Assembly (NCBI GenBank): GCA_910579645.1
Contig: CAJTVK010000040.1
Span: 1-31,938 of the forward strand
DNA: 31,938 bases
Reading direction: 5' to 3'
From: an uncultured Lachnospiraceae bacterium
Lineage (GTDB): Bacteria; Bacillota; Clostridia; Lachnospirales; Lachnospiraceae
A model generated the notes under the pieces. It ran no database searches, was not told where the DNA came from, and saw nothing but the letters and a program-made list of their open reading frames with translations. Shown here piece by piece: positions 22,747 through 31,834 of this stretch (the stretch's first letter is position 1; each line of letters begins with the position of its first letter). A program made the position numbers and the translations under genes.

Positions 22747-24750
22747 ATGAGTGAGACAGAAGAAACAAAGCGCAGAACCAATGGTTCCGGGAGGCGCGGG
22801 ATAGGGATTACGGTGAAATTGGTGGCGGCCGTAGTTGCCAGCGTCATCATTGCCGTGTCTGCATTATTGGCGGTGGTCTATGACCGGATGTCACAGACGC
22901 TGCTGGAAAAGAGTGAGGAAATATTGCATACTACCACGGATAAGACACTTCAGGAGACAAAGGCGTGGATGAACCGCACCCTTACCATGCTGGAAACCCA
23001 GAGAGACATTATAGAATATGAGGATATGGACCTTCCTGAAATGAAAGCATACATTAAACATACGGCGGGACAGAACGACGCCTATCCGGCCGGGCTGTAT
23101 GTGGCGCTGACGGACGGTTCCCTCTATCATGCATCCTTTGTTCCGGGGCCGGACTTCAATGCTTTGGTGAAAAGCTGGTATCTGGACGGTCTGGAATCCG
23201 AAGAATTCCTATTGGGGGATGTCTATTTTGACGAAGACAGCCAGTCGTATGTCGTAGGCGCGTCCGGCGTGCTGAAGGACGGAAAAGGCGCGGTGCGGGG
23301 CGTTGCCGCAGCAGACGTATATCTGGATTCCATTTCCAATATTGTCAGCAATATTCAGATTGAAGACACCGGCGGCATCTTTCTGGTGGATACCAATACG
23401 GATACCATTATCGGGCACAAAGACCTGGAAACGGTAGGAAAGAAGCTGAGCGAAAGCGGCGGGATGTATGCCTATGCGGCAGAGCAGATACAGGCCGGAA
23501 AAACCGGGCTGAGCTTTTATGAGGATACTTACATTGAAATAGCTGGGATTGAGGGCAGCAGCTGGGCAGCGGTAGCTTATGTATCCAAAGCGGAAATATT
23601 ATCGGAACTTTACAGCCTGACAAGCACTATGACAAAGATGTCGGCAATAGCGGTTTTCGTGCTGACTCTCCTTGTGATTATTCAGATTCGGAGAATCATT
23701 GGCCGGCCGGTAAAAGAACTGAGCCGGGTGGCCACCAAGATTGCGGAAGGGGAACTGAACCAGACAATCCACTGCAAATCCAGGGATGAACTGGGTGTTT
23801 TAGCGGACAACTTCAGCCGGGTCACCGTAAGACTGCGTGATTATATTAAATACATTGATGAAATTTCGGATACACTGTGGGAAATTGCCAAGGGAAATCT
23901 GGCATTTGAACTAAAAAGCGAGTATGCCGGCGAGTTTGCCAAAATCAAGGAATCCTTGGATGCAATCAGCGTGGAACTGAACATTGCCATGGGACAGCTG
24001 AACGTATCTTCCAGGGATGTGGCGGCCGGCGCGGCGCAGGTTTCCAACACTGCGGTGAACCTGTCCCAAGGCTCCACGGAACAGGCATCGGAGGTGGAAG
24101 CACTGGCCGGATATATCGGCAAAGCATCGGACAGCGTACAGAAGATTGCCCAAGGGGCGCAAAAGGCCAGCGGCCTTTCCCGGGAAGTCAGGGACGGGCT
24201 TCTGGACAGCAATGCAAAAATGAAGAATATGACGGAAGTAATACGCAAAATAAACGAAAAGTCCAATGCCATCCATAAGATTGTAAAAACCATTGACGAC
24301 ATTGCGTTTCAAACCAATATCCTTGCACTGAATGCGGCAGTGGAAGCCGCCCGGGCAGGGGATGCGGGAAAAGGCTTCGCGGTAGTTGCCGAAGAAGTAC
24401 GGACTCTGGCAGGGAAATCTGCCGATGCGGCCAAAGAAACCACGGAACTTCTGGGCGAAACGATAAGTTCCATGGAAGAGGGTGTCTGTGCGGCTGACGA
24501 TACGGCAAAATCCATGCTGGCCGCAGCGGAACGGGCGGAAGAGATGGACGGGTTAATAGGCGGCATTGCGGATTATGCCAAACAGCAGGCGGTCACGGCG
24601 GAAGAAATCAGCCACGGTATCGATCAGATTGCCATTGTGGTGAAAAGCAACGTAAATGCGGCGGAATCCAGTGCCGCCGTCAGCGAGGAACTGTCCGGTC
24701 AGGCTGCCGCGCTGCGAGAACTGGTATCCCGATTCCGGCTGAAAAAGTGA
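22747..24750 (+). CDS. Methyl-accepting chemotaxis protein (dCache-type receptor)
   Basis: 667 residues. A basic cytoplasmic N-terminus is followed by a TM at about 23-43, an extracellular double-Cache-like domain (ALTDGSLYHASFVPGPDFNA, then KDGKGAVRGVAAADVYL) and a second TM at about 298-318. HAMP and the signalling domain follow. The tip near 516-555 is consensus (DIAFQTNILALNAAVEAARA, then VAEEVRTLA). It starts 2 bp after the preceding receptor's stop, and its ribosome binding site (GGAGAGGA) lies in that gene's end. The close coupling suggests the two receptors may be made in fixed ratio; the divergent partner may rely on this one for signalling. Confidence 0.93.
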   Translation: MSETEETKRRTNGSGRRGIGITVKLVAAVVASVIIAVSALLAVVYDRMSQTLLEKSEEILHTTTDKTLQETKAWMNRTLTMLETQRDIIEYEDMDLPEMKAYIKHTAGQNDAYPAGLYVALTDGSLYHASFVPGPDFNALVKSWYLDGLESEEFLLGDVYFDEDSQSYVVGASGVLKDGKGAVRGVAAADVYLDSISNIVSNIQIEDTGGIFLVDTNTDTIIGHKDLETVGKKLSESGGMYAYAAEQIQAGKTGLSFYEDTYIEIAGIEGSSWAAVAYVSKAEILSELYSLTSTMTKMSAIAVFVLTLLVIIQIRRIIGRPVKELSRVATKIAEGELNQTIHCKSRDELGVLADNFSRVTVRLRDYIKYIDEISDTLWEIAKGNLAFELKSEYAGEFAKIKESLDAISVELNIAMGQLNVSSRDVAAGAAQVSNTAVNLSQGSTEQASEVEALAGYIGKASDSVQKIAQGAQKASGLSREVRDGLLDSNAKMKNMTEVIRKINEKSNAIHKIVKTIDDIAFQTNILALNAAVEAARAGDAGKGFAVVAEEVRTLAGKSADAAKETTELLGETISSMEEGVCAADDTAKSMLAAAERAEEMDGLIGGIADYAKQQAVTAEEISHGIDQIAIVVKSNVNAAESSAAVSEELSGQAAALRELVSRFRLKK

Positions 24751-24809
24751 AAAACGGGGGAAACGCATAATAATAGGAGGATGAAAAAATTTTCCGGAAA
24801 GGATTGCCA

Positions 24810-25370
24810 ATGAAAATAGAAGGAATATGGGAAAAAGACGGGTTTATCATGCGGCCGGCCAGGATGGAAGACGCGGAAAACTATTATCGGCAGAATTTCC
24901 ATCCGTTGGATAAGGAAGCAGCTAGGCTGACCGGCAGCAGACAAGACTTTACGGAAAAGGAAGTCATTGATTTTTTCCATCAGTCCGTAGAAAATACCGG
25001 CTGTTATTTATTTCTGATTCTTGCGCCGGACGGACGCATCATCGGGGAAAGTGTCATCAACGAGATTGATTTTGACTTACGCTGTGCAAATTTCAGAATC
25101 GTGATATTCCGCCCTATAGCGCGGGGACACGGAATCGGCACATGGGCAGTGGAAACAACCCGTGACTTTGCCTTTGAAAAACTGAAGCTGCATCGGCTGT
25201 CACTGGATGTTTTTTCCTTTAATCCCCGGGCGGAGAAGGTTTATCGGAAGGTGGGTTTCAGGCGGGAAGGAGTTCTCAGGGACGCTGTCCGGGACGGCAG
25301 TCAATACGGAGACGATATATTAATGGCCATATTGGAGGATGAATGGAAATTGCTCCGTGCGGAAAAATAA
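24810..25370 (+). CDS. GNAT acetyltransferase (RimJ/RimL-like)
   Basis: 186 residues from the ATG at 24810, with GGAAAGGA about 6 bases upstream. It has the GNAT fold with motif A RGHGIGTWAVETTRDFAFEK (about 107-126), which binds acetyl-CoA, and the following LHRLSLDVFSFNPRAEKVYR and VGFRREG motifs typical of the RimJ/RimL group. These enzymes acetylate N-termini of ribosomal proteins or other amines; the substrate here is unknown. It starts 59 bp after the receptor operon and may be read through from it. Confidence 0.88.
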   Translation: MKIEGIWEKDGFIMRPARMEDAENYYRQNFHPLDKEAARLTGSRQDFTEKEVIDFFHQSVENTGCYLFLILAPDGRIIGESVINEIDFDLRCANFRIVIFRPIARGHGIGTWAVETTRDFAFEKLKLHRLSLDVFSFNPRAEKVYRKVGFRREGVLRDAVRDGSQYGDDILMAILEDEWKLLRAEK

Positions 25371-25426
25371 TTGCATATGCAGACATTGGGAAAGTAACGG
25401 AAATAATGTTTGGGAAAAGTAACACA

Positions 25427-25453
25427 GGGGTTGCAGGTATGCAGCCCCTTTTG
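25427..25453 (+). terminator. Terminator
   Basis: GGGGTTGCA pairs with TGCAGCCCC (one wobble) around GGTA, followed by TTTT. It ends the receptor/acetyltransferase unit. The rest of the 325-bp gap holds a TATAAT at 25560-25565 with a weak -35, likely the promoter of the next operon. Confidence 0.75.
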
Positions 25454-25695
25454 TTATATCCGATTATTTTTGCTTGTCATTTTAACCGATGTTTTTCGGA
25501 ACGGGTTTGAAAAAAATGAAAAAGTGCATAAAAGAGTCATGATTTTTTAAAAATATATGTATAATTTGCAAAATGTGAAACAAAGTACCATAAGTATCAG
25601 TTTTTATAGACGGGAGTGTTTCGGTTAGGTATAATGGGTTTCGTAACACGGGATAGCCAAATATTCATTGCAGGTTTCGCACAAAGGGAGAGACG

Positions 25696-26565
25696 ATGAA
25701 AAATGTTATTGTGAAATTCCGGGAGTATTACTCGGAGGCGAGCAGCACGGAAAAAGGGGTGATAGAGTATCTGTTGGGAAATCCGGAGAAGGTTGCGGAA
25801 ATGGGACTGAGGGAATTGGCAAAGGCCACCTATGTATCTTCTTCCACGATTACCAGACTGTGCCATAAAGCCGGCTTTGGCCAGTATAAGGATTTCCAGA
25901 AATCACTGATTTATGAAAATGCGCTCCGCAAAGAGACTATTACGGGAAAAAACTGCGAGATTGCAAAAGATGACAGTCTGGAACAGCTGATCGATAAGAT
26001 TATTTATAAGAGCATCGTCTCCTTGGAGGATACCAAGGCACTCATTGATTTAGAGACATTGGACAAGAGCGTGTCACTGATGATGGCAGCACAGAAAATT
26101 GCGTTTTTTGGCATAGGGGCTTCCTTGCTGGTAGGGAAGGATGCTTATCTGAAATTTTTGCGTGTCAATAAAAACTGTATGGCCAGTGAGGATTTCCATA
26201 TGCAGATGGTGCAGGCGAAGAACCTGACCAATAAAGATGTGGCGGTAATTATCAGCTTTTCGGGAATGACAAAGGAAATTGTCCGGTGTGCGGAACTGGC
26301 AAAGGAAGGGGGCGCGCCTATCATAGCGGTGACCTGTTTCAGGGAGTCGCCGCTGTCGAAGCTGGCAGACTGCAACCTATATGTCTCCGCCACGGAATTC
26401 GAATTCCAGACAGGAAAGCTGGCTTCCCGGCTGTCTCAGCTGGCAGTGATTGATATGCTGTATTCCGCTTATATACAGCGGAATTATGAAGAATGTATGC
26501 ATTATCTGAAACATACCTATATCCCGAAAGCAGCAAATGAAACGGAAGGAGAGGACGATGTTTAA
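25696..26565 (+). CDS. RpiR-family regulator (MurR-like) with SIS domain
   Basis: 289 residues. The N-terminal helix-turn-helix (about 33-62, LRELAKATYVSSSTITRLCH) is followed by a sugar-isomerase (SIS) ligand-binding domain. The latter shows GIGASLLVGKDAYLKF near 136, ISFSGMTKEIVRCAELAKEG near 190 and IIAVT. AGGGAGAG precedes the ATG. It lies 2 bp before murQ, so it probably senses a phosphorylated amino sugar such as MurNAc-6-phosphate and controls this operon, as MurR does in E. coli. The ligand is inferred from the neighbour. Confidence 0.9.
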   Translation: MKNVIVKFREYYSEASSTEKGVIEYLLGNPEKVAEMGLRELAKATYVSSSTITRLCHKAGFGQYKDFQKSLIYENALRKETITGKNCEIAKDDSLEQLIDKIIYKSIVSLEDTKALIDLETLDKSVSLMMAAQKIAFFGIGASLLVGKDAYLKFLRVNKNCMASEDFHMQMVQAKNLTNKDVAVIISFSGMTKEIVRCAELAKEGGAPIIAVTCFRESPLSKLADCNLYVSATEFEFQTGKLASRLSQLAVIDMLYSAYIQRNYEECMHYLKHTYIPKAANETEGEDDV

Positions 26566-26567
26566 TT

Positions 26568-27497
26568 ATGGTAGATATTTCAGGGTTATCAACAGAGAAG
26601 CGAAATAACCGTACGATGAAACTGGATGAGATGACGCCTTATCAGATTATATCCATTATGAATGAGGAAGATTATAAAGTGGTGGAGGCAGTCCGCCAGG
26701 CCTTGCCCCAGATAGAAAAGACCATCCAGTGGACCACTGCAAGCCTGCAGGCAGGAGGAAGGATTATATATATAGGTGCAGGCACCAGCGGGAGAATAGG
26801 GATTCTGGATGCGGTGGAATGCCCCCCTACGTTCGGCGTATCCTATAACGTGGTGGTAGGGGTCATCGCAGGCGGACAGGAAGCTTTCGTAAAAGCCAGG
26901 GAAGGTGCGGAAGACGACCCGGAACTGGGAAAAAAGGATTTGCAGGAACACCGGCTGACCGGGAAAGACGTGGTAATCGGGCTGGCAGCCAGCGGGCGTA
27001 CCCCCTATGTGATAGGGGCATTGAAATACGCCAGGGAACTGGGCTGCAGAACCGTATCCATTTCCAATAACAGGCAGTCGCCGGTATCCCGGGAAGCCGA
27101 ACTGGCCATTGAACTGCTTACCGGCCCGGAGGTGCTTACCGGCTCCACACGGCTGAAAGCGGGTACCGCGGAGAAAATGGTGCTGAATATGATTTCCACC
27201 GCCAGCATGGTAGGGATTGGGAAAGTATATGAAAACCTTATGGTAGATGTACGCCAGTCCAATGAGAAACTGGTCACCCGCTCGGAAAATATTGTGATGG
27301 AAGCAGTGGGCTGCAGCCGGGAAGAGGCCAGGAAGAATTTGGAGGAAGCAGGGGGCAGGACTAAGCTTGCCATTACAAAGATGCTGCTCGGCTGTGACGT
27401 TGGCACGGCAGAAGTAAGCTTGGAACAGGCAGGCGGCAAGGTGAAAGTTGCCGTGGCAAAAACGGATGAATTGGGGAAATTACTGGTTATGGAGTAA
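26568..27497 (+). CDS. murQ: N-acetylmuramic acid 6-phosphate etherase
   Basis: 309 residues, the normal length for MurQ. It cleaves the lactyl ether of MurNAc-6-phosphate to GlcNAc-6-phosphate and D-lactate in peptidoglycan recycling. The opening LSTEKRNNRTMKLDEM, the SIS motif YIGAGTSGRIGILDAVECPP (68-87) with Glu84, the GAEDD motif with Glu115 and the NVDVRQSNEKL-type segment (MVDVRQSNEKLVTR) are all characteristic. Glu84 and Glu115 correspond to the catalytic pair Glu83/Glu114 of the E. coli enzyme. The C-terminal UBA-like part (SREEARKNLEEAGGRTKLAI) is present. Its ribosome binding site lies in the end of the regulator gene. Confidence 0.96.
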   Translation: MVDISGLSTEKRNNRTMKLDEMTPYQIISIMNEEDYKVVEAVRQALPQIEKTIQWTTASLQAGGRIIYIGAGTSGRIGILDAVECPPTFGVSYNVVVGVIAGGQEAFVKAREGAEDDPELGKKDLQEHRLTGKDVVIGLAASGRTPYVIGALKYARELGCRTVSISNNRQSPVSREAELAIELLTGPEVLTGSTRLKAGTAEKMVLNMISTASMVGIGKVYENLMVDVRQSNEKLVTRSENIVMEAVGCSREEARKNLEEAGGRTKLAITKMLLGCDVGTAEVSLEQAGGKVKVAVAKTDELGKLLVME

Positions 27498-27533
27498 ACG
27501 GCAGTTATAGATTACAGAATAAGGAGAAAAAAT

Positions 27534-29006
27534 ATGAAGAAAAAAATGTTGGCTTTGATACTTTCGGCAGCTATGGCAGTATCCGTTTTGGCAGGGTGCG
27601 GCAGCGGAGCCGATACCAATACCTCAAGTGACGCATCAGGTACGGCAGCAGCAGAAAAAGAGAATGGGGATAAAAAACAGGAAACGGAATCGGCTTCCGG
27701 GAAAAAGGATGTGGTAAAGGCACTGCTGCCGCCTGTCTCCGCAACTTATCAGGAGAAGGTGATGGAATATGTGGATGCATTCAATGCAGAAAACCCGGAT
27801 ATTGAGATTGAGGTGACCACAGCCAGCTGGGAAGACATGACACAGAAACTGGATGTCCAAGTAAATGCAGGTTCCCCGCCGGACATTGCTTTCGTGGGTT
27901 CCGACGGAATCTCCAAGTATCTTGACCTTGGCATGATCATCGACCTGAATGACTATCTTTCCGATGAACTTTCCGATTTTGACGACAATGTGCTCAATTA
28001 TTTCCGCAACGGCGACGGAACTTACGGACTGCCCGCATACTGTGAGGTACAGTGCATCGGGGGAAACAAGGAGAAACTGGAAGCGGCCGGGATTGACTGG
28101 CAGAATGTGCAGAAGAACGGCTGGACATATGACGAATTCCGGGAAGCAATCAAAAAGGGTGTGGAAGCAGACGGCGGCAATACTTCCTGCTATGGCTTCG
28201 TATTTGCCTGTGCCGGGGTAACGGCAAAGGATTATTTCAGCATCTTTGTTAAGAATGCGGATTTGCCGGCTTCTTTTGACAAAGACCTGAAATATGCTTA
28301 TACCAGTAAAAACATGCTGACCTTCCTGGAAGACCTGAGGGCTTTGATAGATGACGGCTCCATGCCGAAGGAACTAAGTTCCGTAGATGCCGGAAAACGT
28401 TGGAACATGATGCTGACCGGCCAGACAATGATTACCGGCAAAGGTCTGTCTTCCTTTGAAAGATCCGCATACAATAACAACAAACTGTTGGAGGAAGGCT
28501 CCGCCGATGCCGTAGAAGGCAGCGTTCCCGTGGAATATATCGTACTGCCGGTGCCTGTTTTCCAAGGAGAGCAGCATGCACTGGGCGCTGTGGACGGGTA
28601 TATCTGTCTGACGGGAGAAAAGAATCCGGATCCGGAACATCTTAAAAATGTGGCAAAAGTAGCTTATTTTCTGGCCAGCGGAGACCGTGCGGCAAATACC
28701 TGTCAGGAACTGTATCTTTCCCCGGTATGCGAAAGCGGCAGGGAAGCCTATGCAAAGCTGGATCCTATTGCGGACAAGAATCAGTCCAATACAGCCTGCG
28801 TGGAACTGCTGACGACGCAGATTGCGGAAGCGCGCCCGGACATCCCGGCAGAACTGAGCGCAAAAGCCATTAAGATAGAAGACGAAGTGATAGTGCCTAA
28901 ATTCCAAGGCCTGCTTTCCGGAGAAGTGACTCCTGAAGAAATGTATCAGGCCATTGTGGAGGCTGCTCATGAAGCATTCGGCGCGGAAGGCTGCGTGGCA
29001 GACTAA
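27534..29006 (+). CDS. ABC transporter sugar-binding lipoprotein
   Basis: 490 residues. A lipoprotein signal with lipobox LAGC (Cys22) is followed by a Ser/Thr/Asp-rich linker to about 55 and a family 1 extracellular solute-binding domain (FNAENPDIEIEVTTASWEDM, then GSPPDIAFVGSDGISKYL, then GWTYDEFREAIKKG). It is tethered outside the membrane, captures a sugar and hands it to the two permeases downstream. The murQ neighbour suggests MurNAc, GlcNAc or a muropeptide-derived sugar, but the ligand is not readable from the sequence. AAGGAG precedes the start, 36 bp after murQ. Confidence 0.92.
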   Translation: MKKKMLALILSAAMAVSVLAGCGSGADTNTSSDASGTAAAEKENGDKKQETESASGKKDVVKALLPPVSATYQEKVMEYVDAFNAENPDIEIEVTTASWEDMTQKLDVQVNAGSPPDIAFVGSDGISKYLDLGMIIDLNDYLSDELSDFDDNVLNYFRNGDGTYGLPAYCEVQCIGGNKEKLEAAGIDWQNVQKNGWTYDEFREAIKKGVEADGGNTSCYGFVFACAGVTAKDYFSIFVKNADLPASFDKDLKYAYTSKNMLTFLEDLRALIDDGSMPKELSSVDAGKRWNMMLTGQTMITGKGLSSFERSAYNNNKLLEEGSADAVEGSVPVEYIVLPVPVFQGEQHALGAVDGYICLTGEKNPDPEHLKNVAKVAYFLASGDRAANTCQELYLSPVCESGREAYAKLDPIADKNQSNTACVELLTTQIAEARPDIPAELSAKAIKIEDEVIVPKFQGLLSGEVTPEEMYQAIVEAAHEAFGAEGCVAD

Positions 29007-29027
29007 GAAGGATATGGGGGAAACAGG

Positions 29028-29050
29028 GGCCGCTGGAGGCGGCCTTTCCC
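29028..29050 (+). terminator. Hairpin between binding protein and permease
   Basis: GGCCGC and GCGGCC form a GC-rich stem followed by a moderately T-rich tract. In such operons an intercistronic hairpin often keeps the binding-protein mRNA more abundant than the permease mRNAs. Confidence 0.5.
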
Positions 29051-29147
29051 TTTACCGGCCATTGCTTCCGCGTCTGCTTTGAGGAAGTGGAAATTCCTTT
29101 CGACCATTGATTTCTGAATCCGCCGATGCGGATATGGGGTATAAAAC

Positions 29148-30038
29148 ATGAATAAAACGAAAAAAAAGAGAATAAAGAAGGAGGCCGTCTGGGCGTATGT
29201 ATTTATATTGGTGCCGTTATGTACTTTTACGGTTTTTACCATATACCCGGTGATTTCCTCTATCATCACCAGCTTCCAGGATTATAAGCCGCTGGGTTCC
29301 GAGTGGGTAGGCCTTGCCAATTATGTCAGCACCTTTAAAAGCAGCCTGTTTTATAAGGCACTTAAAAATACGGCAGTGTATACGGTGATTACGGTTCCCA
29401 TTGCCATCCTGATGTCCTTTATCATTTCCGTAATGATTCTCCCTTTCCGGAAAGGAATCCAGTCGTTTTTCAAAGGAGCTTTTTACCTGCCGGCGATTGC
29501 TTCCGGCGTAGCGCTTTCTTTTGTCTGGAAATGGATTTATGACCCTCTGCCAAGCGGGCTGCTGAACAGTTTGGCCAGAGTATTCGGCTTTTCCAACCAG
29601 AACTGGCTGGGGAGTTCCAAGACCGCCATGGCATCTCTTATTATCATGGCAGTATTTGCAGGATTGGGGCAGAATATCATCATATATATTGCGGCACTTT
29701 TGGGAATCGATCCGACTTATTATGAAGCCGCGGATATTGACGGGGCGACTTTCCTGCAGAAAGTGCGGTATGTGGTATGGCCTTTAGTGAAGCCGACCAC
29801 AGTATTTCTGGCAATCACCAGTGTCATCAACGGGTTCCAGTCCTTCCAGACGGCATATCTTATGACAGGAGGCGGACCGGACAATGCCACTACTATGGCC
29901 GGGTTACTGATTTTTAACCGTGCCTTTAAATACTTTGAATATGGGGAGGCATGTGCACAGGCGTTACTGCTGGCTGTCATTATTGCCATCTTTGCCATCT
30001 TCCAGTTTAAGGTAAGCGCCAACGATGTAGAATATTAG
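29148..30038 (+). CDS. ABC sugar permease, MalF/UgpA type
   Basis: 296 residues, six predicted TM helices. The cytoplasmic EAA loop (YYEAADIDGATFLQKVRYVV, then WPLVKPT) near residue 188-210 docks the ATPase. LTGGGPDNAT-type residues (LMTGGGPDNATTM) follow. It forms a heterodimer with the next permease. The ribosome binding site is weak (ATGGGGTAT), which fits lower expression than the binding protein. Confidence 0.93.
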   Translation: MNKTKKKRIKKEAVWAYVFILVPLCTFTVFTIYPVISSIITSFQDYKPLGSEWVGLANYVSTFKSSLFYKALKNTAVYTVITVPIAILMSFIISVMILPFRKGIQSFFKGAFYLPAIASGVALSFVWKWIYDPLPSGLLNSLARVFGFSNQNWLGSSKTAMASLIIMAVFAGLGQNIIIYIAALLGIDPTYYEAADIDGATFLQKVRYVVWPLVKPTTVFLAITSVINGFQSFQTAYLMTGGGPDNATTMAGLLIFNRAFKYFEYGEACAQALLLAVIIAIFAIFQFKVSANDVEY

Positions 30039-30051
30039 GAGGAAACGGTCT

Positions 30052-30915
30052 ATGGGATTATATAGAAGATACGGAACAAAAGATAAATATAAAGAAAAAG
30101 CCCGTAATACAGCACTCGCCTTAGTGCTTATCTGTTTGGCGGTAATTACTCTGTTTCCCATTTATTATATGATTATTTCATCTTTCGGGGCGCCGACGGA
30201 AGCAGGAGGAGCCAGTTATTCGCTGATTCCGAAATCCTTCTCTCTGGATTCTTATAAATTTTTCTTCAATTACAGCAAATACTCTTTCCGCTGGATTTTG
30301 AATTCTATGTTGGTGGCAGGGATTGTGACTGTCTGCAATGTAATATTTGCCAGTCTGGCCGGTTATGCTTTTGCCAAGCTGCGGTTTCCGGGCTGTCAGT
30401 TTTTCTTCTTCCTGCTGCTGGTGGCCATGATGATTCCCTATCAGGTGACGCAGGTTCCTCTGTATATTTTAGTGGTGAACGTGCTGAAACTGCAGGATAC
30501 CTATACTGCATTGATTGCGCCTACTTTGGTGACTTGTTATAACGTGTTCTTGGCCAAGCAGTTTTTTTCCTCGCTGCCCACTTCGGTCATAGAATCGGCA
30601 AAAATCGAGGGATGCAGCCAGCCTATGACCGTATGGAAGATTGTTATGCCGCTGTCAAAAACCGTGCTGGCGGTTATGGCAATCACCACTTTCCTCGGGG
30701 AGTGGAACACGTTTTTCTGGCCGTTCCTTGTATGCAATTCGGAAAAAATGCAGACGATACAGGTAGGGCTGAAAAACTTCAGCTTTGCCAATACCACTTA
30801 TTTTGCGCCGATGATGGCAGGAGCCACCATATCTGCCCTTCCCATGTTTATTTTGTTCTTTTCCTTGCAGAAGTACTTCTTGGAAGGGGTTACGGTAGGT
30901 GCGGTGAAAGGCTGA
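30052..30915 (+). CDS. ABC sugar permease, MalG/UgpE type
   Basis: 287 residues, six predicted TM helices, with an EAA loop variant (VIESAKIEGCSQPMTVWKIV, then MPLSKT) near residue 182-205. It begins 13 bp after the first permease, with AGGAGGAAAC upstream. No ATPase gene is in the operon before the kinase, so a shared MsmK/MsiK-type ATPase encoded elsewhere is likely to energise the importer. That last point rests on how other Firmicutes sugar importers work. Confidence 0.93.
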   Translation: MGLYRRYGTKDKYKEKARNTALALVLICLAVITLFPIYYMIISSFGAPTEAGGASYSLIPKSFSLDSYKFFFNYSKYSFRWILNSMLVAGIVTVCNVIFASLAGYAFAKLRFPGCQFFFFLLLVAMMIPYQVTQVPLYILVVNVLKLQDTYTALIAPTLVTCYNVFLAKQFFSSLPTSVIESAKIEGCSQPMTVWKIVMPLSKTVLAVMAITTFLGEWNTFFWPFLVCNSEKMQTIQVGLKNFSFANTTYFAPMMAGATISALPMFILFFSLQKYFLEGVTVGAVKG

Positions 30916-30919
30916 CAAG

Positions 30920-31834
30920 ATGGAATATTTATTGGGAATGGACGGAGGCGGCACCGGGACGAAAATAACCGCCGCCGGTTTAGACGGTGCAATATTGGCT
31001 CAAATGGCCGCAGGAGCGTTGAACGGGAACGGGCAGAGCGAGAGCCGGTTAAAGGAAACGGTTGCGGAAACAGTCCGCGCCCTTGGCAGCCATGGGCTTA
31101 CGCCGGCGGAGTGCAGAGGGTTAGGTGCCGGCGTGGCCGGCATCAGCAACCGGTCTGCCGGGGAGACCTTACGAAAAGCATTCGCGGAAGAAGGATTTGC
31201 CTGTCCGGTATTTTTGTATGGGGATCATGAAACCGCATTGGCAGCGGCATTCCCTGATGGCAGCGGCATAATCCTTATTGCCGGCACGGGGTCCATCTGC
31301 TATGGGCGCAGGGAAGACGGCACTTATCTGCGGACGGGAGGGTACGGCCATCTGCTGGACGACGGAGGCAGTGCCTATGCCATCGGAAGGGACATTCTGG
31401 CGGCCATAGTGCGGCAGGAAGACGGACGGGGCGAGGACACCATATTGCGGAGTCTGGTCTTTCGGAAGCTGGGCATTACGGATATCAAGGAACTGGTGGG
31501 ATATGTATACAGCCCGGACAGAAGCAAAAAGGAACTTGCGGCTCTGGCAGTGCTGCTGGAACCGGCCGTAGCCTTAAATGACCGGGCGGCATTGGCGATA
31601 GAAAGTACATGCATAAAGGAACTTACGGAATTGGCGGCAGCAGCCATGAAGCATTTTCATGGGGAGATAAATGTGGCCTTGGGAGGCAGCGTCCTTCTGA
31701 AAAATACCCGTATCCGGGAAGGGCTGTGCAGGAAACTACAGGAAACTGCAGGACAGATACAGATTACGGAAACCGCGCAGGATGCTTCTTTGGGGGCCTT
31801 GCGGTTATTAAGGGAAGAACCGGAATTTACATAA
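30920..31834 (+). CDS. murK: BadF-family amino-sugar kinase (MurNAc/GlcNAc kinase-like)
   Basis: 304 residues with the ASKHA ATPase fold of the BadF/BadG/BcrA/BcrD group: phosphate-1 motif GMDGGGTGTK (6-15), phosphate-2 motif ILIAGTGSICYG near 115 and adenosine motif NVALGGSVLL near 252. Its start is 4 bp after the permease stop, with GAAAGG upstream. In an operon with murQ and a sugar importer it most likely phosphorylates imported MurNAc (and/or GlcNAc) to supply MurQ. MurK of Clostridium acetobutylicum is the closest functional model. The family is clear; the substrate is inferred. The 104 bp after it hold no gene I can support. Confidence 0.85.
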   Translation: MEYLLGMDGGGTGTKITAAGLDGAILAQMAAGALNGNGQSESRLKETVAETVRALGSHGLTPAECRGLGAGVAGISNRSAGETLRKAFAEEGFACPVFLYGDHETALAAAFPDGSGIILIAGTGSICYGRREDGTYLRTGGYGHLLDDGGSAYAIGRDILAAIVRQEDGRGEDTILRSLVFRKLGITDIKELVGYVYSPDRSKKELAALAVLLEPAVALNDRAALAIESTCIKELTELAAAAMKHFHGEINVALGGSVLLKNTRIREGLCRKLQETAGQIQITETAQDASLGALRLLREEPEFT

